A DNA stretch of 64,000 bases, taken from positions 62,001-126,000 of the forward strand of contig NZ_VUOB01000061.1 of the NCBI RefSeq assembly GCF_008386585.1, given 5' to 3'. The notes under the pieces were generated by a model that saw only the letters and a program-made list of their open reading frames with translations, ran no database searches and had not been told where the DNA came from. Numbering within the stretch: position 1 is the stretch's first letter; every line of letters starts with the position of its first letter. The DNA comes from Solihabitans fulvus. Its GTDB lineage: Bacteria; Actinomycetota; Actinomycetes; Mycobacteriales; Pseudonocardiaceae. The position numbers and the translations under genes were made by a program. Below are positions 43,148 to 51,229 of the stretch, in pieces.

Positions 43148-43379
43148 CGAACCCTTGACGGAACGCTCCTCCCCGAGAACCGCCACGGGCACCCCCGATT
43201 CCCCCCCCGTGGGCGTCGGCCGTGCCGACGCGCGTCGATGGTGACAGTCGCCGTGCGGCACCGTCGAACCGATTCGGTGACCGCAGTGCCAACCGAGTGT
43301 CAACACCGATCCCCAGTGTTGTCCTGCCGGGACCGGGCGGATGCCGGGTTCGCGCACGGCGAATCGCAGGGGGAAACCG

Positions 43380-43550
43380 ATGACAACAGGTGGCTTGCGG
43401 ACCCGACGAGACCGGACGGCCCAGGCGGTGGCCGTCCTGATCGTGCTGGCCGCGTTGGCGGCGCTCGTGGTCATCGCGGCGCTGGATCCGCCGCTGACGG
43501 CCGACCAGGTCGCCCCGCCGGCCGGAACGAGCCGGCCGGCGACGCCTTAG
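43380..43550 (+). CDS. small single-pass membrane protein
   Basis: 56 residues. The ATG follows AGGGGGAAACCG, a good Shine-Dalgarno. The N-terminus is Arg-rich (GGLRTRRDRTAQ), then comes one long hydrophobic helix (AVAVLIVLAALAALVVIAAL) and a short Pro/Thr-rich tail ending RPATP. Topology is N-in. The function is unknown. It is divergent from the SARP gene (232 nt between starts) and convergent with another small membrane gene. Confidence 0.6.
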   Translation: MTTGGLRTRRDRTAQAVAVLIVLAALAALVVIAALDPPLTADQVAPPAGTSRPATP

Positions 43551-43553
43551 CCC

Positions 43554-43757
43554 TTAAGTTCGGGCGCGGACGTTCCGGACGCCTCGGACCAGCAGGAACA
43601 GCCCGCCGACCACCACGAGCGAGCCGATCGCCGTCCACAGCCGTTGTCCGGTCATGAAGCTGCCGGCCAGGTAGCCGAGCCCCTGGAACACCCACACCGC
43701 GCCGAGCAGCACCAGCACCGCGCCGATCACGACCAGACCCCAACGCCTCATGGCCAC
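43554..43757 (-). CDS. small two-helix membrane protein
   Basis: 67 residues. RRWGLVVIGAVLVLLGAVWV forms TM1, FQGLGYLAGSFMTGQRLW a short loop, and TAIGSLVVVGGLFLLVRGVR TM2. The QGxGxxxGSFMTGxxxW loop recurs in many actinobacterial small membrane proteins of unknown function. An ATG two codons in (43751) is an alternative start. It lies 3 nt from the preceding convergent gene. Confidence 0.7.
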   Translation of the reverse strand: MAMRRWGLVVIGAVLVLLGAVWVFQGLGYLAGSFMTGQRLWTAIGSLVVVGGLFLLVRGVRNVRART

Positions 43758-43810
43758 CTCCGTCTTCCGGAGCGATACTCCTCCAGGACGGCGCGATCGA
43801 ACAGTCCGGG

Positions 43811-44290
43811 GTGGAGGAACGCGTGGGCGAGTCCGAGGTGACGCCGGTCGAGGCGCGGCGAATGCTCGCGGTCGCGGTCGAGGAGGCCAGGGCGGGCCTC
43901 GCCGAGGGCGGCATCCCGATCGGCGCGGCCCTGTTCGGGCGCGACGGCACGCTGCTCGGCCGGGGACACAACCGCAGGGTGCAGGACGGCGACGCGTCCA
44001 CGCACGCCGAGACGGCGGCCTTCCGCGACGCGGGCAGGCGGCCGGGCTACCGGGACACGATCATGGTCACCACGCTGTCGCCGTGCTGGTACTGCGCCGG
44101 CCTCGTCCGCCAGTTCGGCATCCCGTCGGTGGTGATCGGCGAGGCGCGCACCTTCTCCGGCGGACACGACTGGCTGGCCGAGCACGGCGTCGCCATCACC
44201 ATCGTCGACGACGCCGAATGCGCCGAGCTGATGACCGCGTTCGTCGCGGCGCGTCCTGAGCTGTGGTCGGAAGACATCGGGTCGGAGTGA
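43811..44290 (+). CDS. cytidine/deoxycytidylate-deaminase-family nucleobase deaminase
   Basis: 159 residues. The zinc site is complete: STHAETAAF (His ligand and catalytic Glu) and LSPCWYCAG (PCxxC). GGIPIGAALFGRDGTLLGRG and the C-terminal SGGHDWLAEHGVAITIVDDA resemble the yeast-type cytosine deaminase branch. It likely deaminates cytosine, guanine or a related base. GTG start. The last 63 nt, stop included, are tandemly duplicated directly downstream. Confidence 0.85.
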   Translation: MEERVGESEVTPVEARRMLAVAVEEARAGLAEGGIPIGAALFGRDGTLLGRGHNRRVQDGDASTHAETAAFRDAGRRPGYRDTIMVTTLSPCWYCAGLVRQFGIPSVVIGEARTFSGGHDWLAEHGVAITIVDDAECAELMTAFVAARPELWSEDIGSE

Positions 44291-44353
44291 CTGTTGACCG
44301 CGTTCATCGCGGCGCGTCCCGAGCTGTGGTCGGAAGACATCGGGTCGGAGTGA
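44228..44353. repeat. 63-bp tandem duplication of the deaminase 3' end
   Basis: 44228-44290 (last 21 codons including TGA) is followed head-to-tail by 44291-44353, identical at all but three positions. The first copy keeps the functional stop, so the protein is unaffected. The second copy is an untranslated relic or may alter mRNA 3' structure. Confidence 0.9.
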
Positions 44354-44474
44354 CCGTCGACGGTCGCTGTCCGCAACCCCGGTAGCCCCCGATGGCTGCT
44401 TGACACCCCTCGCCGCCGGCGATTTGCTGTGGTGCGAAACAAATTTCACACCCGGTCCCTGCCGGAGGGTTTCG

Positions 44475-47426
44475 ATGGCAACGACGCCTCGGTTACTGCT
44501 CGCCACCCTGTCCGCGGCAGCCCTCGGCGGCGGCCTCCTGACCGGCGCGGCCGAGGCCGCCGCGCCACCGGGGACGCCGAGCGCGTCCTGTCCGTGGGTC
44601 GGCTCGACCGCGCCGGTCGAGCAACGCGTCAACCAGGTTCTCGCGCTGATGAGCATCGGCGAGGAGATCACCATGGTGCACGGAGCCGGCGGCCCCTACG
44701 TCGGGAACGTGCCGGCGAACACCCGGCTCTGCATCCCGGCCATGAACCTGGAGGACGGCCCCGGCGGCGTCGCCGACGGCCTGACCGGCGTCACCCAGTT
44801 GCCCGCCTCGGTGTCGGCCGCCGCCACCTGGGACACCGCGCTCACCCGCCAGTACGGCGACGTGATCGGCGCGGAGGAAGCCGGCAAGGGCGCCAACGTC
44901 AACCTCGGCCCGACGGTCAACATCGTCCGGGATCCGCGCTGGGGCAGGGCGTTCGAGTCGATGGGTGAGGACCCCTACCTCGCGGGCCAACAGGGTTCCG
45001 CCTACATCCAGGGCGTGCAGGGGCAGGGCGTGCTGGCCCAGGTCAAGCACCTCGCGGTGTACAACCAGGAGACCAACCGCAACACCCCGGCCGACAACGC
45101 GATCGTCGACGAGCGCGCCATGCAGGAGATCTACCTGCCACAGTTCCAGGCCGCGGTCACCCAGGGCGGCGCGTCGTCGGTGATGTGCTCCTACAGCAGC
45201 GTCAACGGCCCGTACGCGTGCGAGAGCCCCTACCTCCAGAACACCGTGCTGAAGGGCCAGTTCGGCTTCACCGGCTTCGTCACCTCCGACTGGGGCGCAA
45301 CGCATTCGACGGTGAACTCGGCCAACAACGGCCTGGACCAACAGATGCCCGACGCAGGCTACTTCGGCGCGCCGCTCCAGGCAGCCGTCCAGGGCGGGCA
45401 GGTCCCGCGCGCCAGGCTCGACGACATGGTCCGGCGGATCCTGCGACAGCTGTTCCGCTTCGGCCTGTTCGACCGCGCGCCGTCCGGCTCGACCGGCGCC
45501 GTGGTGACCTCGCCGCAGCACGCGGCGCTGGCCAGGCAGGTCGCCGAGCAGGGCACCGTGTTGCTCAAGAACGCCGGTGGCGCGCTTCCCCTTGACACCA
45601 CGAAACTCCACTCCGTCGCCGTGATCGGCGACGACGCCGGCAGCCACGCGCAGAGCAGCGGCGGCGGCAGCGCGAGCGTCACCGCGCCCTACGTGGTCAC
45701 GCCGTTGCAGGGCATCCGCGACCGCGCCGGCAGCGGCGTCAACGTCCAGTACGCCCAGGGCGTCAGCAACAACGGCCTGCCCGCCGTCCCCACCAATGCG
45801 CTGCGCCCCGCCACGGGCGGCGGCAGCGGCCTGACCGGGCAGTACTTCGGCAACATGACGATGTCCGGCTCCCCGGTGCTGACCAAGACCGACGCGACGG
45901 TCGACTTCGACTTCCACGGCGGCTCGCCGGGCCAGGGCCTCGGCGGCACCGGCTGGTCGGCGAAGTGGACCGGCACCGTCACGCCGCCGGTCAGCGGCAG
46001 CTACACCTTCTCGCTCAACAGCGACGACGGCAGCCGGCTTCTGGTTGGGGGACAACGGATCATCGACAACTGGGGCGACCACGCGCCCCTGACCGTCACC
46101 GGCACGGTCACCCTCACCGCGAACCAGCCGGTGCCCATCGAGGTCGACTACTACCAGAACGGTGGCGGCAGCAATGTCACGCTCGGCTGGCAGCCGCCCG
46201 GCTCCTCGCCGATCGGCGCCGCGGCCGACCTGGCCCGCAACTCCGATGTGGCGGTCGTGTTCGCCAGCGACACCGAGTCGGAGGGCGGCGACCTGACCGG
46301 CATCGACCTGCCTGGGCAGCAGAACCAGCTCATCGCCGCCGTGGCGGCCGCGAACCCGCACACGATCGTCGTGCTGAACACCGGTTCCGCCGTGACGATG
46401 CCGTGGGTCGACCAGGTCGCCGGGGTCGCGGAGGCGTGGTACCCGGGCCAGGAGGACGGCAACGCCATCGCGTCGGTGCTCTTCGGCGACGTCAACCCGT
46501 CCGGCAAGCTCCCGGTGACCTTCCCGAAGAGCCTCGCCGACGTGCCGGCGAACACCGCGGCCCAGTGGCCCGGTGTCAACGGCCAGGTCCAGTACTCCGA
46601 GGGCCTCGGCGTCGGCTACCGCTGGTACGACACGAAGAACATCGCCCCGCTGTTCCCCTTCGGGCATGGCCTGTCCTACACCAGTTTTGCCTTCGGCGGC
46701 CTCCAGATCTCCGCGCCGGGGGCGGACGGCTCGGCCACGGTGTCCGCGACCGTCACGAACACCGGGCAGCGCGCGGGCGCTGACGTGGTGCAGCTCTACG
46801 TCGGGCACCCCGGCGGCACCGGCGAGCCGCCCAAGCAGCTGCGGCACTTCCAGCGCGTCGACCTCGCGCCGGGACAGAGCCAGGTCGCGCAGTTCACGGT
46901 GACCGCGCAGGACCTGGCCTACTGGAACGTGGCGACGCACGGCTGGGTCACGCCGTCGGGCACCTACCGGATCATGCTCGGCGACTCCTCGGCGAACCTG
47001 CCGCTCGCCGGCGACCTCCCGGTCACCGGCGGCGGCCCGATCCCGGGAACCGGCCCGATCGTCGGCATCGCCGGCCTGTGCGTCGACGTCGCGAACGCGA
47101 GCACCGCCAACGGAACCAGCGTCCAGACCTACACCTGCAACGGCAGTGCGGCGCAGACCTGGACCGTCGGCGCGGACGGCACCCTGCGGGCGCTGGGCAA
47201 GTGCATGGACGTCAACGGAGGCGGCGTGCTCAACGGCACCAAGGTGCAGCTCTACGACTGCAACGGGACCGGGGCACAGGTGTGGCAGCCGCAACCGAAC
47301 GGCGCGCTGCGCAACCCCCAGTCCGGGCGCTGCCTCGACGTGCCGGCCGCGAACACCACGCCAGGCAGCCAACTCCAGCTCTACGACTGCAACGGCACCA
47401 ACGCCCAGACCTGGCGGCTGCCCTAG
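44475..47426 (+). CDS. secreted GH3 beta-glucosidase with PA14 and ricin-B lectin domains
   Basis: 983 residues. A signal peptide (1-29) precedes the GH3 N-domain, with NLEDGPGGVADG, VKHLAVYNQETNR and the nucleophile in TSDWGA (Asp272). The GH3 C-domain is interrupted by a PA14 domain (about 454-575, starting TGQYFGN), as in many beta-glucosidases, resumes with VVFASDTESEGGDLTGID, and is followed by the FnIII-like cap. The C-terminus (about 855-983) is a ricin-B trefoil with NGSAAQTWTV, NGTGAQVWQP and NGTNAQTWRL repeats (QxW), which should anchor it to polysaccharide. GGAGGG before the ATG. It cleaves beta-linked glucosides outside the cell; exact specificity unknown. Confidence 0.93.
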   Translation: MATTPRLLLATLSAAALGGGLLTGAAEAAAPPGTPSASCPWVGSTAPVEQRVNQVLALMSIGEEITMVHGAGGPYVGNVPANTRLCIPAMNLEDGPGGVADGLTGVTQLPASVSAAATWDTALTRQYGDVIGAEEAGKGANVNLGPTVNIVRDPRWGRAFESMGEDPYLAGQQGSAYIQGVQGQGVLAQVKHLAVYNQETNRNTPADNAIVDERAMQEIYLPQFQAAVTQGGASSVMCSYSSVNGPYACESPYLQNTVLKGQFGFTGFVTSDWGATHSTVNSANNGLDQQMPDAGYFGAPLQAAVQGGQVPRARLDDMVRRILRQLFRFGLFDRAPSGSTGAVVTSPQHAALARQVAEQGTVLLKNAGGALPLDTTKLHSVAVIGDDAGSHAQSSGGGSASVTAPYVVTPLQGIRDRAGSGVNVQYAQGVSNNGLPAVPTNALRPATGGGSGLTGQYFGNMTMSGSPVLTKTDATVDFDFHGGSPGQGLGGTGWSAKWTGTVTPPVSGSYTFSLNSDDGSRLLVGGQRIIDNWGDHAPLTVTGTVTLTANQPVPIEVDYYQNGGGSNVTLGWQPPGSSPIGAAADLARNSDVAVVFASDTESEGGDLTGIDLPGQQNQLIAAVAAANPHTIVVLNTGSAVTMPWVDQVAGVAEAWYPGQEDGNAIASVLFGDVNPSGKLPVTFPKSLADVPANTAAQWPGVNGQVQYSEGLGVGYRWYDTKNIAPLFPFGHGLSYTSFAFGGLQISAPGADGSATVSATVTNTGQRAGADVVQLYVGHPGGTGEPPKQLRHFQRVDLAPGQSQVAQFTVTAQDLAYWNVATHGWVTPSGTYRIMLGDSSANLPLAGDLPVTGGGPIPGTGPIVGIAGLCVDVANASTANGTSVQTYTCNGSAAQTWTVGADGTLRALGKCMDVNGGGVLNGTKVQLYDCNGTGAQVWQPQPNGALRNPQSGRCLDVPAANTTPGSQLQLYDCNGTNAQTWRLP

Positions 47427-47510
47427 AACTCCAAACACAATGGCGTTCGACTGGGCGTCGCTTTGTCGAACAGTCATTGAGCCTTTCTCGGTAACGTGCG
47501 GTGGCTGTGT

Positions 47511-47739
47511 GTGATCTTCAGATGGTGCAGTCGCGAGCATTGCTCAGGACTTGTGGATCGGTTCCGGAGGAACGCGGAGGCGTACCTTCCCGAATGATCC
47601 TGTGATGGTTACCGAGTAGGCCCGCGTTCGCAGCGCGGGTCGGGAAGGTACACCCGTGCTCAGCGGAGTCACCGACGACGGTTCCACCCAGTCCGGCTCC
47701 TTGATCGACGAGATCGTTCGGGAGGGCGCCCGCCGCATG
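47511..47739 (+). mobile_element. IS256-family (mutator) transposase 5' remnant
   Basis: A GTG-started frame at 47656 encodes GVTDDGSTQSGSLIDEIVRE followed by GARRM, the N-terminus of actinobacterial IS256-type transposases, which normally continues LAAALEAEV. Here it breaks off after the Met. Upstream are an inverted repeat GTACCTTCCCG (47582-47592) with CGGGAAGGTAC (47641-47651) and a smaller CCCGCG/CGCGGG stem. The remaining transposase (about 370 codons), including its DDE residues, is gone. The 5' element boundary cannot be set exactly. Confidence 0.7.
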
Positions 47740-48204
47740 AACGCCCACGACATCGTGCAGGAGCCGGACGAGCACGCCCGCTTCGCGGCCTACCTCGATC
47801 AGCTGCAGCAGGTCGCTAAAGCGGACGAGGTCGACTTGATCAGCCACGTCCTCAGTGATCCGGACCAGACGATGGCTCAGTCCGCCGTGTTGCGGCACCT
47901 GGACCGCCGAGCCGCTGACCTCCATCTCGACCCTGCCTACGCCAAGTGGTCCAAGGCTATGGCGCAGGCCGTGATCGGCCATTCCTTCCTCACTCGACGC
48001 CTGCATGAGTGGTCGCTCTTCCGCGCCATCACGCTCACCCTGTCCTGGCGCCCTGACGACCTGCTCGCAGCGTCGGACTGGCTCCAACTCAAGGCCGCCG
48101 TCGAGTCGAGCACCGCCGCCATCGAGATCCTCGCCGAAGACGGCCGCACCAAGCGGATCCGCAACACTGCCACGGTCAGCCTCAAGCGCCAGAGTCAGCG
48201 CTGA
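47737..48204 (+). CDS. conserved actinobacterial protein of unknown function
   Basis: 155 residues from ATG 47737. It is helical and soluble. Blocks such as LISHVLSDPDQTMAQSAVLR, HLDRRAADLH, SFLTRRLHEWSLFRAITLTL and DDLLAASDWLQLKAAV recall a family of small actinobacterial proteins I know only as hypothetical. The Met coincides with the last residue of the IS256 remnant, whose reading frame is continuous with it. Translation may therefore start here, with GGGAGGG in the remnant as Shine-Dalgarno, or at 47656 as a 182-residue chimera. Confidence 0.65.
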   Translation: MNAHDIVQEPDEHARFAAYLDQLQQVAKADEVDLISHVLSDPDQTMAQSAVLRHLDRRAADLHLDPAYAKWSKAMAQAVIGHSFLTRRLHEWSLFRAITLTLSWRPDDLLAASDWLQLKAAVESSTAAIEILAEDGRTKRIRNTATVSLKRQSQR

Positions 48205-48250
48205 ACTCAGCTCACCCGCAACTCACCGTCGCCAACCGTTACGGAGAGGC

Positions 48251-49261
48251 TCAGTGCGCCGCGTCCAGTTTGGCGCGCTGCTCCCCGGTCAGCTCCAGGT
48301 CCACGGCCGCCAGACTCTCCTCCAGCTGCGCCACCGAGGACGCGCCGACCAGGGGGATGACCGGTATCTCGCCGCCGATGAGCCAGGACAGCACCACCTG
48401 GTTGAGGGTCGCCCCGGTTTCGTCGGCCACCTGGTGCAGCGCCGCGAGGCGGGCGGGCGTGCCCGCGTGGTCGAAGCCGGCGTCCAGGGGCTTGTCCTGG
48501 CGTACGTAGGCGCCGCCCAGCAGCGGGGAGTAGGCGACCAGCGCGAGGCCGGGCTCGGCCCGCACATAGCTGAGCAGGTCACCAGAGACCGTGCCGATCT
48601 CCCCGTCCGGGGAGCGCCTGCTGGGCAGGTCGCCCCGCCGCCGCAGGTAGCTGTGGTGGTACTGGAGGACCTCGTAGCCGGGCAGGCCGGCGGCGGCAGC
48701 CAGGTTCCTGGCCCGCTCCACACTCCACGCCCAGTGGTTGCTGGCGCCCAGCAGGCCGACCGTGCCGTCTGCGACTAGTGCGCCGAACGCCTCAACGATC
48801 TCCTGCCACGGCGCGTCCGGGAACCCGATGTGCGCATACAACAGGTCCAGCCTCTCCACGCCGAGGCGCTCGCGGCTGGCGGCCGAGGCCTCCCGGATCA
48901 CCTTGGCGTTCACCCCCTCAACGCCGTCGGAGGGGATCAGCCTGCTGGTGGAGCCGGTCGGCTCGGTGGTGACGGTCGGCCGGCCGCCGAGCTTGGTGGC
49001 GATGGTGATCTCCTCGCCGACGCCGCGGCTGCGCCGCCAGCGGCCGAGCAGCGCCTCGCTTTCCCCGCCCTGGCTGCCGGTGTTCCAGTACGCGTAGTTG
49101 TTCGCGGTGTCGATGAACGTGCCGCCCGCCTCGACATACCGATCGAGAATCGCGAACGACGTCTCCTCGTCGATGGTCGTGCCGAACAACATCGCGCCGA
49201 GACTGAGCACGCTCACCTCGCGCCGCGTCGCCGGGTCAGCGCCGATAGTGCGGTATTTCAC
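48251..49261 (-). CDS. aldo/keto reductase
   Basis: About 336 residues. The AKR barrel is evident: YRTIGADPATRREVSVLSLG, FIDTANNYAYWNT (catalytic Tyr with Asp), KLGG, LLYAHIGFPDAPW, GLLGASNHWAW and LVAYSPLLGGAY. The C-terminal VIPLVGASSVAQLEESLAAV is the NADPH-phosphate site. The expected His in the catalytic tetrad lies in YAHIG. The GTG at 49261 is favoured over the TTG at 49264 because GAGAGG is 7 nt upstream. The AraC-type gene just upstream on the same strand may control it. Confidence 0.88.
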   Translation of the reverse strand: MKYRTIGADPATRREVSVLSLGAMLFGTTIDEETSFAILDRYVEAGGTFIDTANNYAYWNTGSQGGESEALLGRWRRSRGVGEEITIATKLGGRPTVTTEPTGSTSRLIPSDGVEGVNAKVIREASAASRERLGVERLDLLYAHIGFPDAPWQEIVEAFGALVADGTVGLLGASNHWAWSVERARNLAAAAGLPGYEVLQYHHSYLRRRGDLPSRRSPDGEIGTVSGDLLSYVRAEPGLALVAYSPLLGGAYVRQDKPLDAGFDHAGTPARLAALHQVADETGATLNQVVLSWLIGGEIPVIPLVGASSVAQLEESLAAVDLELTGEQRAKLDAAH

Positions 49262-49343
49262 CAAGTTGCCTCTCAGTTAGCCCAGCGTCTTCATGTTGAT
49301 GATCATCACGTAGGCGTACCGCGGTGGCGTAGAAGATTCTTGT

Positions 49344-50207
49344 TCATATCCACTCACCCGGGCTGGCCGGTCTCAGCATCACCCGGATCGCGCTGGGTAC
49401 CTGTCCTGTGTGCTGTCGGAACACGCGGGTCAGGTGGGCCTGGTCGGCGAAGCCGTAGGTGGTGGCCAGCGTCCGCAGCGAGGAGTGTCCGTCGGCGAGG
49501 TCTTCGGCCACGGCGCGGACCCGTAGCTGGTTGCGGTAGTGGTTGAGGGTCTGCCCGGTGACCTGGTGGAACACCCTGCTGAGGTGGAAGGGGGAGCAGC
49601 CCACCTGACGGCCGAGTTCCTCCAGGCTCACCGTCAGCGGCCCGTCGATCAACACCGCCCGCGCGTGGTCGACCAGCCTGCGGTGCGCCTGGACAGTGGC
49701 CGCGCGCCGCCCGGTCCGTGCCGGAGTGTGCGGGGCGGGGACCGTGGTGAGCAGGTGATGCACCCGCTCGGCGACCTCGAAGCGGTCAATCCCCGCCCGG
49801 CAGGCGGAGACCAGCCGCCGATGGGCCAGGTCGAGCGCGGCGGTAACCGGTACGACAGGATTCTGGGCCGATGGCAGGAGGTCGCCGTAGACGTCCTGGC
49901 CGAGATCGAGCATCGTGCTGATGTCGCGGGTGTGGGCCGGGTGGGCGAAGGCCACCTCATCGCCCTGGCGGAGCACAAATCCCGTCACCGGGTCGGTGAA
50001 TTCCTCACGGCCGTTGACCCGCGCCAAGAACCCGCCGGAGCGGACCAACAGCATCCGCGTGACCCTGGCCTCGGGCCCGGAAACCAAGACCGGCGGGCGA
50101 AACGACCGCCGATCGTCACAACAGGTGATCTCGACAATGTCGAGGGACGAATCCTCCGCCAGAGGACGTCTGATTCCCCGCCCGTCACCCAGCGTCTCCC
50201 GACACAT
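49344..50207 (-). CDS. AraC-family transcriptional regulator
   Basis: About 287 residues from the ATG at 50207; frames further upstream (TTG 50267) are possible. The N-terminal half is a cupin-like sensing domain (VLRQGDEVAFAHPAHTRDIS). The C-terminal 100 residues are the AraC double HTH: LEELGRQVGCSPFHLSRVFH and LATTYGFADQAHLTRVFRQH, ending TGQVPSAIR. It is transcribed toward the aldo/keto reductase, 79 nt away, which is its likely target. Confidence 0.85.
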   Translation of the reverse strand: MCRETLGDGRGIRRPLAEDSSLDIVEITCCDDRRSFRPPVLVSGPEARVTRMLLVRSGGFLARVNGREEFTDPVTGFVLRQGDEVAFAHPAHTRDISTMLDLGQDVYGDLLPSAQNPVVPVTAALDLAHRRLVSACRAGIDRFEVAERVHHLLTTVPAPHTPARTGRRAATVQAHRRLVDHARAVLIDGPLTVSLEELGRQVGCSPFHLSRVFHQVTGQTLNHYRNQLRVRAVAEDLADGHSSLRTLATTYGFADQAHLTRVFRQHTGQVPSAIRVMLRPASPGEWI

Positions 50208-50410
50208 CGCGGCCACCCGCCCGAGACCCTCGATCACCTCAGCGCCACCCACAGATCTACACGGCAAGGACCCACTCAGCCGTATTCCCTCGCAGTACCA
50301 CCGCCGACGCCGTCACCGCCAGAGACCGGATCCTGTTTCAGGGCAGCATGTTCGAGGTCATCGGAAGCTGCTGGCGACCGCCACCGCCGCGGTGCTGGCC
50401 TCAAGTGGAT

Positions 50411-50905
50411 CTACTTCCGGTGAGCTCGTGACCTCCGTCGCCGTCGCGCTCGCCGGACGAGTGCCACCGTGGGACCCACGACGATCGCGACGATGGTGCT
50501 GCGGATCACGATGCCGACGACATCGAGCTCTGTGCTGTACTTTCGTGGTTCGCAGGCGCAGGACTGGTTCGGATCACGGGAGTCGTAGACGATCCTGATC
50601 CGATTCCCGACGCTGAGTTCGCGCGCTAGCGGGTTAGGCGGGTCCGCCGACCCGACCCGTGCGTAGGTCTGCCCGGCGGCGTGGAACTCGTAGTGGACAG
50701 TGTTGCGATTCTCCGGCTCTGTCTCGGTCACCACTGCCTCGCTGTGGATTCCGTGTTCGTAGAGCGCCTGTTCAGCTACCGCGCTTGGATGAGACGTCAT
50801 GTGGAGGTCGACCAGGGCCGCCGTGACCAGGACCCAGGCCGCCACGAACGCCACCACTAGATCGCGGGCAAAGTCACCGCGCTGACGGACAGAACCGGTA
50901 GTCAC
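50411..50905 (-). CDS. DUF3592 membrane protein
   Basis: About 164 residues. TM1 is LVVAFVAAWVLVTAALVDL. A beta-rich extracytoplasmic domain follows (HSEAVVTETEPENRNTVHYE, YARVGSADPPNPLARELSVG and IRIVYDSRDPNQS, the DUF3592 motif). TM2 (VVGIVIRSTIVAIVVGPTVA) is followed by an Arg-rich tail. Function unknown. The GTG start at 50905 has only a weak Shine-Dalgarno and could be misplaced. It is divergent from the micropeptide/TPR pair. Confidence 0.65.
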   Translation of the reverse strand: MTTGSVRQRGDFARDLVVAFVAAWVLVTAALVDLHMTSHPSAVAEQALYEHGIHSEAVVTETEPENRNTVHYEFHAAGQTYARVGSADPPNPLARELSVGNRIRIVYDSRDPNQSCACEPRKYSTELDVVGIVIRSTIVAIVVGPTVALVRRARRRRRSRAHRK

Positions 50906-51148
50906 GGCCGTGAGCCTACGTCCGACTTGCCGGCCAATCTGCGCCAATGGCGCGTAAATGCCTGGGACATCACGTCGTTCCTTCTCGTGCCCGCAACGCG
51001 CAGTAACGGCACGGGCTCGCCACACGGCAACGTCGGCCCCGACCAGTACACGAATCGACCCGACCCGAAATATGGGGATCCGGCCCCCATGCCCCGCGAC
51101 ACCCCTGATGGCAGTTTCGGCTGTGCAAACGACACTGGGGGAGACCGC

Positions 51149-51229
51149 ATGAGGAGAATCGTCGCGCGCAGGACCGGACCGGTGAAGCTGGCCAGCGCCA
51201 GCACGCTGTACTACGCCTGGTGTCCGTGA
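51149..51229 (+). CDS. 26-residue micropeptide coupled to a TPR protein
   Basis: ATG preceded by GGGGGAGACCGC, a very strong Shine-Dalgarno. The peptide is cationic at the N-terminus (MRRIVARRTGPVKLASAS) and ends aromatic (TLYYAWCP) with a single Cys as penultimate residue. Its TGA overlaps the GTG of the downstream TPR gene (GTGA), so the two are translationally coupled. It is too small to be a domain. It might be a precursor peptide, a signalling peptide or a cofactor of the TPR protein. No homologue is identified with certainty. Confidence 0.6.
   Translation: MRRIVARRTGPVKLASASTLYYAWCP

Noticed and set aside
41252..43657. 801-codon plus-strand frame over the SARP gene
   Set aside because: Antisense shadow of the AfsR-like regulator, low-complexity translation, no start signal.
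50927..51148. N-terminal extension of the 26-residue micropeptide (100-codon frame)
   Set aside because: No Shine-Dalgarno at 50927, whereas GGGGGAG sits ideally before the ATG at 51149.
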